A stretch of 64,000 nt of DNA. Origin: Megaleporinus macrocephalus. Lineage: Eukaryota > Chordata > Actinopteri > Characiformes > Anostomidae. Below the pieces are notes generated by a model. That model saw nothing but the letters and a program-made list of their open reading frames with translations. It had not been told where the DNA came from and did not search any database. Position numbers and translations under genes: made by a program. The DNA is taken from NCBI GenBank assembly GCA_021613375.1, contig CM038702.1:29715349-29779348 (forward strand), written 5' to 3'. Positions 38,101-48,069 of the stretch are shown here, one piece after another. The number at the start of each line of letters is the position of its first letter. Position 1 is the stretch's first letter.

Positions 38101-41100
38101 AAAGAGTATGACATTATTGACAATAACACTGACACTGATGAGGCTTGTGGCAGGTTCATTACGGATTACATGATCCACAAATATGACAAGTGACAAAATA
38201 AATGAGTAGGTCAGCATGCTAAAATATCAGTGAATTATATGAGGTAAGCTGTGGTAGTGCATGTATTGAGAATCTCCTGGATATTGTCATTATTGAATTA
38301 AAATCGACCCACATTTCAGGTCAAAAGACATTTCTCTAATTTTGCCAATCCTAAGAGCTTAATAGTAACACAATATAATAAAATATAATAGCCATATATC
38401 ACAAGTTAAGATTTGCTGCAGTCCTGCTTGAGGGTCCTTGATCACAGGACCCTGCAGTTCCTCATTAAAACAGTGAAATCAGCCAAATTTCTTTAAAATA
38501 AAATCTGCAAAACTACTGTGCCTTGTGGTGGAAGCAAAATAAAGACTTTTAACGATACCAACCTCACACAAGACTGGAGTATTTGTCACTGACAGTGTGT
38601 ATCAGAGGAGCCAAACTAGCAAAGATGACTGAAATTATGTACACGTTTGACAGATGACAGCAAACTGGATATTCCATTGTTTTCAAAAGAGCTGCAATGG
38701 AATATTCTACCACTGTAAGGACAACATTCCACAGTCAACAACAACAGGCACAACTCTGACAAGAATGACATTTTTCCAACTTTTGCCATAGAGTGCAGCA
38801 GTGGAATTAACAAGATATTGATTTTTTAGGAGCCATGGACAACACTTCTTGGTCTCATTGGTGAATTCCAAACAAAGTGTACAGAGCAACCTTCTACCTT
38901 TTCCATTAAAACTGCTGAAGTTCTCTTCTTACAGTCAACCATTTTTACCATTAATTGAGTCATCATGCCAATGTTTGTATGACCTTATGCCCCTGTTGGT
39001 CAAATACCACAAAGAGGTACAGAATGACATTTTCTAAGCAAACATGTAAAACACAGCATATCTCCTATCAGTACTGGCTATGAACCAAATGTGCTGAAAG
39101 GGGATCAGTACCGGCCACATACATACTGATTGGTCAGACATGAAGAGGCATAATAAACAGGTCTTTAACTCACACGTCCTAATAGTGAGGTAAGCCAAGT
39201 CACTTGGAGAGTAAAGTCATAAAGAGTAGAAGCTAAACGTAAGAACTTATACTTATCTGAGAACACTGAAAACATCAGAGACTATGAACTCCCTATCACT
39301 TCACTGATTTACTTCACATCATAAAAAAGATCACTGCGGGTGCACTCAGGAATGTATGAGGAAAGAGGGCATTGACTATGCAGGTGTCACTCACCTGTGC
39401 AGTTAATTTAACACACAGAGCAATTCTGAAATTGTTGCCACTCAATAACTTGATTATTGCTTTGCATTTTCAAACTCACATGTCATTCACCTGTGAGGTA
39501 GCTGAGGTCATAATACTTACAGATGTGTTATACTCTTAACTTCAAGCTCTCTATTTAGCCATACTCTGCACAGTGTGGCCCTAAATACTAAAAACATTTA
39601 ATAATGGTCAGGATCTGAATATGGGTGCTGATGTGGATATGAAACTCTACCAATCACAAGCAATATGACAATGTTACACAAAGTGGACAAATGTAAAATG
39701 AACAGGGAAAAAGAAAAGAAGGAAGACGTGTAGGTAGATGTGATTATACTCTATAGAGATAAAGATAGAAGCAAGACAAAAGAAAAGAAGCTGCAGAGCA
39801 CACAGAAGCCAATCACGACCCAAAAATGGCTGCACTTACTTTTCTGTCTTTTCCTGTATGTCTTTCTTTAGCCTGAAGAAGAAAAGAAACAAAGAGGGAG
39901 ACATTACCTCATCCTGTGTTTGTTTGTTTGGATTTTAGCAGACCTGAATGCACACTGACTACAGCTGAGCAGTCCAATGGTAGCCATTAAGTCTGTGCCA
40001 GGATAAAAGGCCACTCCCAGTGCAACAGATAAAACAGACAATAGACCACAGTGTAGCAGAGTTTGACAATTGTCACAGGACTCAAAGGATAGCAACTAAT
40101 GAAAAGAAAGCAATGGATAAAAAAAGAGAAGATGAAAAATGAGCAAATTTGTAATGACAGAGTTATAAAGGTGACTCAAAATGGTTAATTGGACAATGTC
40201 ATTAAAGTAGAGGTTAATACCTGCATTGACATTCAGCGTGTTCTGTGAAGCTTATTAAAGAGATGCCTTTGTTGCGAAGAGGTTTTAATCTTTGTACCTA
40301 TAAGGAAGCAAAATGGCACATTACACAAGCATGTTGACATAAAACATAAGACACACACATTTCTCTCAGCTACACTATTTCATACCCCTAAAAATGGCAT
40401 ATTCTAACAACCGGACCTCTAATTTTACCTAAAATTTATTACGTTATGTGTTAAGTGCTTAGATATTTGATCTTAGACAACTGGAACCTGCAGCAATTTC
40501 TCATGGTCCATGCAATTACCTAGATGTTCTTGTAGTGCGGCACTTCTAAATCGTGGTAAAAATCAATGCGATAATGGGTCAATTGTTTTGCAAATTTGTG
40601 ATACTATTTGCCGATAAATCCTACTATAGAATAAACTGGCGTGAATGCAGGTAGAATACTTCTGGTTTTCTTCCAAACTAAATTCACATCAGTAATAGTG
40701 AGAGCAGGTGTGAATAAAAAAGTAAGAAAAATTATAATTATAATTAGGATAATAGACAAAAAACAATATGACAATAGAGGTGTAGTATAGGCAGGTGTAA
40801 AATAATTTCTCAGGTTACAGAGAATACTGATGACCTCCATGGTGATGTTGTGCGTGATCGTAGGCGTGCACTCCAGCATCTCATCATTGCAGCAGCCGGC
40901 ACAGCGCATGAGCACTACACAGGACGGAATGAAGATGTGCTCAATGTCATCAGGGTATTCCTGCTGGACCTCCACTAGCAGCTCTCGTGGCCGACACATC
41001 GACTTATTGTATACCTCAGTAAAGGACACCACTGCAGAAGGAGAGGAAGACATTACACATGGACCTCTTTAAATAAGTTGTTACAATGTGATTTAAATAT

Positions 41101-44100
41101 CCAAGTGCTATTACAAACCCAAGTGTGAAGTGGACTGCACCTAACAAAATTAACAGGGCGTGGCATTGAATTGAATTTGAATTTAGACACTCAAATTAGC
41201 CACATGATTTTGCACACAGCGGAATTTGGAATTTAACCCATCCGTGCAGTGACACACCCACATATACACACACTAGTGAACAGTGAGCACACGTGCCCGG
41301 AGCGGTGGGCAGCCCTATCCACGGCGCCTGGGGAGCAGTTGGGGTTAGGTGTCTTGCTCAGTCGTGGCCTGGGGGATCCCGGGGATCGAACCGGCGACCT
41401 TCCGGTCACAAGACCGGATCCCTATCCTTCAGGCCATGACTGCCCCTTTTAAATTTAACAATGCAGAGTCACACAGAAATCTAAGATTTACAATGTTGAT
41501 TATGCACCTATTAATGACTTGTATTTTTCCTATGTACAACAGGTATTTAGACTGAGGTTTCAAGCTTCTACAGCACTACAGAGTGTTGAAAACAGGAACT
41601 ATGTGCTCTGTAGTGAAACAATGCAGCAAGTGTACTATTGTCCATAGTATTGAAGCTGTATTTATCCACTTGGCTCAACAACACAATACAATGTAAATTC
41701 AACATGTTAACATACCCACAAACTGGGTTTAATGATATTGCAAACTGGATCTATTGCTCCTCTCTGTTATTCCAGCACATCTTAATCAAGCCTCAGATCC
41801 ACTATGTCCCCTACATGTGTGTGTGTGTGTTTATGAGAGAGACGGAGAGAGAGAGAGAGGGGATCTCACAAGTGAGAAATGACTAAAAAAAACAGGTCAA
41901 CACTTTCAAGAAAAGCTAATGTGAATTGTGCAACTGAGCAATTGTGCAAGTTCAGCTGTCATTATATCCAGATGCAGTCCAACACCTAACCACTATTATA
42001 CACAAGTTATAAGGTTAGAACAATACTACTAAATCATCACGATTTCTTCATAAACGTCAACTAGAATCCCAGCAGCACGTCTGTCCACCAGAGGGCGACG
42101 AAGTCATCAAACTTAAGCAGGTGCATTACACATGTAAAGCGACACCATCATTAACTTACCTTCATGAATACTTCCTCCAGTCTCTTTGGGGATGTAGGCA
42201 CTCTGTTAAAGAAAGGTCAATTTTATCAAAAATGCAATACTATGCTAACATAATGTTTTATTTTAATTCAGTACGAAAAAGTGAACATTCTGTGCTAGTA
42301 TTTGTATATGTTACACCTTTTAAACTTTTTTGGATGCTCTGCCTCACCCCTGGTAAGTTAAAAAGGCCTAGTGTCTTCCCCACCTATTAATTTTAAACAC
42401 GATGCAATATCTTTTAGTTATTGCATGGCCCAAGTGCCTTTCACTTTTTGCTATGACGTAATCATGGGAATGATACCAGGGTAGGGTAACAGACACATTT
42501 CAGCCGTGTCTCAAACAAAGTGAATGTTTTAAGGAGCACCGCCCATGAATTCTACAATACATTTCTGCTACTTCTTGGCCTGCTGATAACCTTTAAAGAC
42601 AGTGTCAATCTCACCAGCGAATGTCACCATTACAGTGTGATTTTTTTTTACTGGGGGAGATAACTGAGTTAGACAGATTTGCACCTGTGTTTCTATGTTA
42701 GAATGAGCACATTTATGAAGTGAGAATCATAAATCATAATAATGTTGAAACAATAAGCAGATGTGCACATACTTTGCTATACAAGCAAACAGGCACACTT
42801 TAACAGACTCTGCTGCAGAAATATGAACAGGTCTGAGACACAAAAGATACACCTCATTTTTTATGTTACTTACTTTTTAAGGCAAGTTATCCATGTAACA
42901 CTGTCACTTGGAAAATTCATTAAATATGTAATATTATGGACAGTATGCTTCTAACATAAAGGAACATGGCATTGCTAAATATAGGACTTAAAACTGTACA
43001 AATGTAACTTTTTATTTTACTTTATGATGTCAGGTAGTTTAACCTGTGAGAACAATCCCAGCCCTTCTCAGTTTTGGATTACTGGGAATAGATTTGACCC
43101 TGTATTCTCTGTATTATTAGGTAATGTATAACTGAGATTTTTATTGTAAATTATACCAGTGGTCAAACAACACTCCAATTAGGTATACTATTTTAATGTG
43201 CTTGGAAATCATGACTGTACTACTTTATGCCTATTATGGCATTATATACAGCCTTAAAGACTGACGATGTATCAGATAATGTAACATAAATAACTAGGTA
43301 GATATAGATTTGTGTAGATATAAATTTGTTCAAATCCCAGGAGTACAAATAGGTTTATTTCCTGCAATCCCTATGAGCCCTTCACCTAACCACTGTACCA
43401 CTATGTATGGACACACTGCCCACTGTAAGCCTATATCTCAATTGTTTGTACCTGTTGGAGAAAAAGAAAACTATGTATTAAATCAGGAGGGTTGCTAGGT
43501 TATAGGCTATCAAGCTCTCTGGAAAGTGCAACCCTGAAAGATGATCTCCCATGCCTACTGGAGAACCGTCTGTACACATTTTTCATTCACCAACCATGCA
43601 TCAAATGAAAGCCAAGCTGGGTGATAAATTGTGAACACTGTAAAAAAAAGTTCCTATATACACTACACATGTATAAGACTTTAGCTAAACTGGTGAAAAA
43701 TGTCCAAATGGTCATCTCTGAATGAGGTAGGTACCTTGAGTTTATAGTGATAGACTACGTGGTTTGTTGACAATAGGAGAGTCAATCCAAAGTCTCCAAG
43801 GAAACTTTATGTAGGTTAGCACCCTCTGTTTAGTCTTGACTTGCCTATGTGTTTTCCTAAATCCTCAAGCCTGCGCCTTTAATATCCTCCCAAGGTGGCT
43901 GTGATGAGGCCTTTACAATAAACGACCACACGGTCAAACAGGCTCGCGCACGCACGCACACATATTCGTTAGTGGGCTGATTTACATTCAGCCCCTCAAC
44001 GCTGGCTAAATAACTCCTTGTTTGTTGCAGCAAACCGGGTTTTATTTCATCTAACCACGCGTTTAGGTGAGTACAGACATAAACATGGTCAATGACCTCA

Positions 44101-44259
44101 CAAGGAGAGCGACAAGGACGTCCAACATTGGCTGTCAGTGTAAACTGGCCACAGTAGGCGAGCACCCCCGTGTGAAGGAGAAAGGACACTTACCTTCACG
44201 GCTGAAAAATACAGAAGCGTCACACAAAACAGCTGCAGCAAGCGGACAGCAAAGTTCAT
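29110..44259 (-). CDS. vegfa: Vascular endothelial growth factor A, 8 exons
   Basis: Secreted cysteine-knot growth factor; in vertebrates it binds Flt1 and Kdr receptors and drives endothelial growth and vessel permeability. Coding exons, all minus: 44194-44259, 42160-42202, 40835-41031, 40221-40297, 39840-39872, 37816-37887, 32203-32349, 29110-29131. Total 657 nt, 218 residues. All borders are AG/GT and the phases join without stops. Seen in order: signal peptide ([20 protein letters not shown]); PDGF/VEGF domain with [14 protein letters not shown] and an NIT glycosylation site; basic exon-6 stretch [13 protein letters not shown]; heparin-binding exon 7; CDKPRR neuropilin-type end. Skipping exon 6, or exons 6 and 7, keeps frame and gives 194 and 145 residues, paralleling human VEGF165 and VEGF121 precursors. 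The start at 44259 has A at -3 and begins the signal peptide. Which teleost paralog this is (vegfaa or vegfab) cannot be settled here. Confidence 0.97.
30880..31600 (-). mobile_element. Tc1/mariner transposase relic in vegfa intron 7
   Basis: Two out-of-frame open blocks. The upstream block (31272-31520) reads [12 protein letters not shown], then [18 protein letters not shown]. The downstream block (30912-31262) reads [14 protein letters not shown], then [16 protein letters not shown]. The DDE residues can be recognised as D of SDET, D of QQDN and E of NPIE, but the frameshift between blocks makes the copy inactive. It lies in the same orientation as vegfa. Terminal inverted repeats were not delimited. 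Confidence 0.85.
32203..32349 (-). CDS. vegfa: vegfa exon 7 (heparin-binding domain)
   Basis: 147 nt against 132 in human. Acceptor TTTTTTTCTGGTTGTAG, donor GCAG/GTCAGT. The translation starts [18 protein letters not shown] and ends [11 protein letters not shown]. The five extra residues and two extra cysteines lie in the CKPCCSTC segment, where mammals have a single CxxC. A second AG, 24 nt into the exon (GTGCTGCAG), would also stay in frame. Confidence 0.95.
32350..36535 (-). other. vegfa intron 6, 3' part
   Basis: Intron 6 spans 32350-37815 (5.5 kb), the largest in the gene. This part is AT-rich and shows no exons. It contains a 17-bp direct duplication ('attctcctagacaatat', about 33951-33985). 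Confidence 0.5.
36541..37128 (+). mobile_element. hAT-type element 5' part with BED-finger frame
   Basis: The leader at 36541-36660 carries repeated 'atcggctgat/gccgatcgat' wording typical of some hAT ends. The frame at 36826-37128 (100 codons) then reads [18 protein letters not shown] and [17 protein letters not shown], a BED zinc finger as found at the N-terminus of hAT transposases. The zinc-ligand pair expected as CxxC reads CKIS, so the second cysteine is lost. The frame ends soon after the finger and no transposase core follows. It lies in vegfa intron 6, antisense to the gene. Confidence 0.7.
37816..37887 (-). CDS. vegfa: vegfa exon 6 (basic, matrix-retention)
   Basis: 72 nt, identical in length to human exon 6a. 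Borders TTTTCCAG and ACTT/GTATGT. It encodes [19 protein letters not shown] and a short KKQD end. The polybasic run is what retains VEGF189-type isoforms on heparan sulfate. The exon is in phase with exons 5 and 7, so it can be included or skipped. Confidence 0.93.
38430..39040 (+). mobile_element. Decayed hAT relic with second BED finger, vegfa intron 5
   Basis: The plus-strand reading [19 protein letters not shown], then TNL, is a BED finger related to the one at 36.9 kb (shared CGG and TFN.T.L). A TGA follows soon after. Scattered open patches to about 39037 may be transposase remnants but cannot be aligned reliably. It sits on the other side of exon 6 from the first BED relic. Confidence 0.5.
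39840..39872 (-). CDS. vegfa: vegfa exon 5
   Basis: 33 nt (human 30). Borders TTCTTCAG and GAAAA/GTAAGT. It encodes [10 protein letters not shown], with split codons at both ends. It corresponds to the human KKDRARQE linker that carries the plasmin site. Confidence 0.9.
40221..40297 (-). CDS. vegfa: vegfa exon 4
   Basis: 77 nt, the same as human exon 4. Reads [20 protein letters not shown] then AECQC, corresponding to human IMRIKP...SF..HNKCEC. It supplies the last two cysteines of the cysteine knot. Acceptor TTCCTTATAG, donor GCAG/GTATTA. Confidence 0.95.
40835..41031 (-). CDS. vegfa: vegfa exon 3 (receptor-binding core)
   Basis: 197 nt, the same as human exon 3. It encodes [20 protein letters not shown], then [16 protein letters not shown], then [17 protein letters not shown], ending NITME. 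Six knot cysteines are present. Acceptor TTCTGCAG, donor ATGGAG/GTCATC, which is weak. A nearby GTAACC 16 nt further on is not in register with exon 4. Confidence 0.95.
41218..41446 (-). mobile_element. tRNA-derived SINE, copy 1 (vegfa intron 2)
   Basis: Read on the minus strand, it starts GGGGCAGTCATGGCCTGAAGG (A box within 41426-41436, TGGCCTGAAGG). A consensus B box GGTTCGATCCC lies at 41382-41392, with correct spacing. The body continues with 'aactgctccccaggcgcc' and 'tagggctgcccac'. The plus-strand open frames here are shadows of the repeat. A related copy on the opposite strand lies at 49.6 kb. Confidence 0.85.
42085..42099 (+). promoter_or_regulatory. CTCF-like motif, forward
   Basis: CCACCAGAGGGCGAC matches the CTCF core CCASYAGRKGGCRS. 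It lies 61 bp downstream (in transcript direction) of vegfa exon 2, within intron 2. Confidence 0.55.
42160..42202 (-). CDS. vegfa: vegfa exon 2
   Basis: 43 nt encoding [14 protein letters not shown] plus one base. Acceptor TTTAACAG, donor GAAG/GTAAGT. It forms the N-terminus of the mature factor. Confidence 0.93.
44194..44259 (-). CDS. vegfa: vegfa exon 1 (start and signal peptide)
   Basis: 22 codons with a hydrophobic core ([12 protein letters not shown]), then SAVK and donor GAAG/GTAAGT. The reading frame remains open upstream to 44463 and contains another in-frame ATG at 44361. Confidence 0.95.
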
Positions 44260-44985
44260 GATTGAAAGGGCAAAGCGTGAAAGTCTGTTTAAAATCCTAT
44301 CGGAGGATAACCGAACTTTTTTAAAAGCATGGGAAAGGGTCTCTGAAAACTGGGAAAACATGGGGAAAACTTCCAAACGCTTAAACTGGCAAGAATCCCA
44401 TTTTTTTTCTTTTGGTCCCACAAGGCACACGCAGACGAGACACCTGGGGGGGGGGGGAAGAAATCAGGTCTCTTAGCCGTTGCTCACAGTTTTCAAAATA
44501 TCCAGAAATGTGAGAACCCAGGAGGCGAATCCTCTCACATTGTTCTGAAGTAAACCGAGGTTTTCTTCAAACGGAATTACAATCCACATCACCGTGATAA
44601 TCCCATACTTGACGCGTCTCCAAGTTCGTGTTAACTGGCGAAAAGAGAGGATGAGGAGGGAAGAAACTCTAAGTCTGCCTCTCTGATGCAACTCCGCGCT
44701 ATGGCAGCTCACTGAACATGAACGTGAAAATTAGCTAGCAAGTGCCGGCTAAAACAGCGAAAAGCCTATCAAACACCGGCACAAGTGGGTCGTCAAAATG
44801 TACAGCGCTTCAAATTCCGCTTCTTCTGGTGGATTTCCAAAACTTGGTACAGTTTCTTTCTGCTTTCGAGCTCGTTATACGCTGATGTGAAGAAACGTTT
44901 AGCTCGCCGTCATCTTTGGTCTCGAGCTCTAGCGGTTTCAACTGTCGGTCACTCCGGCAGCGAGTGAGATTGAAATGTACATACG
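44260..44985 (-). other. vegfa: vegfa 5' untranslated region (predicted)
   Basis: GC content and CpG density rise upstream of the start codon. It includes a homopolymer run of about 13 C (minus strand) at 44446-44458 and an in-frame upstream ATG at 44361. A long structured 5' leader is normal for vertebrate VEGFA. The transcription start is not visible, so the upstream limit is a guess. Confidence 0.45.
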
Positions 44986-44989
44986 GGCT

Positions 44990-45060
44990 CCTCTGATTGG
45001 ACGGCACGTCAGTGGGCGTGGGCAAACGGGACTTTTTTTTCTTCTTTCTTTTCTTCTGAA
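44990..45060 (-). promoter_or_regulatory. vegfa: Probable vegfa proximal promoter
   Basis: On the minus strand there is a CCAAT box (44996-45000) and an ACGTG core (45005-45009) that fits a hypoxia response element (RCGTG). GCGTGGGC (45016-45023, plus strand) resembles an EGR1/GC-box site. The cluster lies about 740 bp upstream of the ATG. Hypoxia control of VEGFA through ACGTG elements is well established in mammals; its use here is inferred. Confidence 0.5.
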
Positions 45061-45479
45061 CGGTTTGACGGACGGTGATACTTAACTGAGTCATTAAGTT
45101 CAAGCCGGTCAAACTTTGACTTAACGAAAAACCTACAATGTGGCTGTCAAACGTTACGCTGATGGTTTTTTACTGGCTGTCTTTTTAAATGTCATTTATT
45201 TATTTATTTGTTTGTCTTTTCTTACGGCCAAAAAGAGGGTCATACACCGCTGCAACTGCAGCATTAAAAACAACGGCAGCAAAACAACAACAAAACTCTC
45301 TAAAGTCAGCTATTGTGATTGTGTTGCAGACTGTAGGCAGTCCTGTAAAAACTACCGTATTGGATTGTTATTAAGTAAAATCACATCATGGGCTCGTGTG
45401 GTACTGTACTCCAGCCTATATGCTACGTGTTAAAATAGCAGTGCACACAGTGAGCTGGAATTATTACAGGAATCACATG

Positions 45480-45790
45480 ACGGCAGAGCCGCTCGCCTTT
45501 TAGCGACCAGCGGACGGTCATCGCGGAAAGAGCGGTGAGATAATTAGGGCGTGATCCGACGGGTCCGCATGGACGTATTTGAGTGTGTGTTCATCGCCAC
45601 GTACAGGTGCGCGCGTGTGTGCGCGTGCGTGCGTGCGGAAAGACAGCGCGCGACGACCACGTGAGTTGCGATTGGCCGGATTCAGCTGGCGCGACGGTCT
45701 CGTTGTCATGGCGAAGCGAAGCAAAATCAGAGCTGCTGGCTAAACGCTTTCACCACTACAGTAAAACTGGTAGACGATTTCAGGTAAAGT
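45480..45790. promoter_or_regulatory. CpG-rich upstream block
   Basis: Dense CpG and alternating GCGC/GTGCGTGCG sequence. There is a CACGTG E-box at 45658-45663 and an inverted CCAAT (gattggcc) at 45670-45677. It could be a distal vegfa promoter or a divergent non-coding promoter. The plus-strand frame starting with ATG near 45708 stops after about 11 codons. Confidence 0.4.
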
Positions 45791-46339
45791 GTGCAGACTT
45801 TCGAGGAACTACGGCGGAAAGTCTAGCATAGTCACTCACCACACATCAAATTACAACTCAAAAGTTTAGCCTTCTAACTTCTTTGTTTTCTCTCACGACC
45901 GGCTTCAGATTGAGCGGGCCTTTATACGCCGATAAAAGATGAGACACATGTTGGCGGTATCTATTTTAAATCACTGTCAAGACCTACTTATTTAAAACCA
46001 AGGAACAGGCAAATTACGCAATGTTTGACATAACTACAGAGAAAACATTCTGAAGTAGGGATGTGTATACCTTCATAAAGACATTTTTTCCACATGCATT
46101 TGATTAAAAAAACCCCATCGATATCATTTCAGTTGCCAGCCCATGGTAACCAAGCATAAGTGTCCCACATACTACCTGTACCTGAGGGACTGTTCGTGAC
46201 GAATGTACAACAAATTCAGTTACTAGACAGCACACTTATCATGATATAACCTGCAGATATGTGCCTGACTGTACTGCTCCATCTCAGACTTCCTTTTGAA
46301 GTCGTTCATGGATTTTACTTTATTCATAAAGTTGCTTTA

Positions 46340-46353
46340 GCGCCCTCTGGTAG
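46340..46353 (-). promoter_or_regulatory. CTCF-like motif, reverse
   Basis: The minus strand reads CTACCAGAGGGCGC, a strong fit to the CTCF core. It lies about 2.1 kb upstream of the vegfa start and points toward the intron-2 motif at 42085. Confidence 0.55.
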
Positions 46354-46359
46354 TCACTC

Positions 46360-47440
46360 AGTGTAGTGTAATCGTCTGGTCGAGCTAGGTAGCAACTTGT
46401 TTCTTATATCCACTTTGCATTTAAACACGTTTTTATGACAAAAGTGTACATTTCTAAGCATTCTCTAACAATTTGTTTACCTCTCTATATTTGTGAGGAA
46501 AATGTATTGTGTATTAGTTTAGCTCTTGGACTGCTTTTCTGTTGCTCATGCTTTTGGACCTTTAGCATTTTATTCAAGAGTAAAAGTCACAGAAAGTCAC
46601 ACAACACCTAATAAACTTGTTTCTCTTTTTGGAGAAGGTTTAAATTTGCATTGCTCTGAAGATTTTGTTTGCACCAATCCCCCAATAGAGCTAAAATGGA
46701 AGGGCACTCTTAAAAATAAATGTTTCTTAGTGTTTTTGGCTTGCATTAAGTGATATAGAACTTTACATGATGTAGAGACTCATTAAACAATCAAAAATGT
46801 TCTTCACCATTACACATTTCATCTACAGCCAGTAAATGGTTCGTTAACACTATGCACTGAAGGGACCTTTAAGGAACCAAAAGGGATTCTTTTATGGCAT
46901 CATTCCAAAGAACACATCTTAAAATATAATTTAATTGAGTTTTATATATTTCCAATTATCACTATCTTTCCATAGTGTTGCTTCCAAAGAGTGATTTAAT
47001 TGACTTCATATCAGTTAAATGATGTCCAATCACAGACTTTTTCCTGATCAACTCTCTCTGTTTGTGTGTATGTAGAAAACGAGAGCAAAAACAGGAGTGA
47101 CCCTATTTTTACAAAGCTACACATTTCCCTGTTTGAACTAACCTTGTTAATATACTATTACACTAAATTCAAATAAAATAATTGTTTTAATAAAATAAAA
47201 TAAATAGATTTTCATGTCAAACAAGCACTTTTTTAATCAGTTGACCTCAGTCTCTAAACTACTTATCATTTGTATTCCTGTTTGTAGGAATAGAAACCTG
47301 CAGCACACTGGCCCTTTGTGTATAAGATTGGAAACCCAGGCTTAGTCAAACCAGGTATTGGATGATAACTACAAAGAATTATTTTGGGATTTTTACTTGA
47401 AGAGAAGTTTGGAAATGCTTACATAAAAATATTGACATAT
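46360..47440. other. Gene-free stretch
   Basis: AT-rich, no supported features. Confidence 0.35.
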
Positions 47441-47446
47441 GTAAAA

Positions 47447-48061
47447 TCACTGGATGTTAACTGGATATATTGTAATGTTTTCTGAACAAATAAACACTTG
47501 CATTTTCTGCTTCTGCACTTTGGGGAGAACCGTTAATTTTTCTGAGAACAACAGCAGCTTCTGTGTCTGATTTGCCGGTATCCTTATTTTGCATTTAATA
47601 TTTTTTTTTAGCAATAGCTTTTTGACAGCTTCACATCCCATAGCGTTGACCTGTCTTCTCACAGTGAAAGGACGAACAAAAACACCTGTGGGATCAAGAA
47701 CGAAGCTTAATTTTCTGTCATCCCTCAAAGCTGAAAGTACATCAGATGGCGATGTACTAGGTCTTTCACTGTTAGAAAAAAAAAGTTTCCTTTGGTTTTG
47801 CTGTCCCTTATGCAAGTAGATTATCTTATATCTGGTATCCACCTGAACATTTCTTGCACAATTAATATTTTTTGGACTGGACCATTTTTTTTGCCAATAA
47901 GCATTTTCACTGGAAATCACTGGTAAAAAAAACTTTTGCATTATACCGTATATGTAATATACATGGGACATACTATAATTGTAAATAGATGAAAAGCACT
48001 GCATGTATGTGTGTGTTAGCATATGTGTGTGTATATGTATATGAAGGAAAAATGCATACAC
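47447..48061 (-). CDS. Unrecognised 204-codon open frame
   Basis: This is the longest uninterrupted frame in the window. The first 40 or so residues are low complexity (HIHIHTHMLTHTYMQ). The middle is more protein-like: SERPSTSPSDVLSALRDDRK, then LSFVLDPTGVFVRPFTVRRQ, then GCEAVKKLLLKKNIKCKIRI. Inside it, 47686-47768 has exon-like borders: a T-rich run ending CTAACAG before it and CCCACAG/GTGTTT after it. I recognise no family and no partner exons. It could be a chance frame, an old retrocopy or a lineage-specific exon. Confidence 0.25.
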   Translation of the reverse strand: MYAFFLHIHIHTHMLTHTYMQCFSSIYNYSMSHVYYIYGIMQKFFLPVISSENAYWQKKWSSPKNINCARNVQVDTRYKIIYLHKGQQNQRKLFFSNSERPSTSPSDVLSALRDDRKLSFVLDPTGVFVRPFTVRRQVNAMGCEAVKKLLLKKNIKCKIRIPANQTQKLLLFSEKLTVLPKVQKQKMQVFICSENITIYPVNIQ

Positions 48062-48069
48062 ATACAGTC

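Noticed and set aside
40604..40834. Extension of vegfa exon 3 past the donor ([11 protein letters not shown]...)
   Set aside because: The conserved exon length of 197 nt and the exact phase match to exon 4 place the border at 40835. The extra residues are intron.
44098..44430. 110-codon minus frame beginning MCLVGPKEKK as an alternative vegfa start
   Set aside because: The first codon at 44428-44430 is GTG, not ATG, and the frame runs through the exon 1 donor into intron 1. Only the in-frame ATG at 44361 merits mention.
45583..45831. 82-codon plus frame upstream of vegfa
   Set aside because: Cysteine/arginine-rich reading of GTGCGTGCG repeats; no family resemblance and no supporting splice sites.
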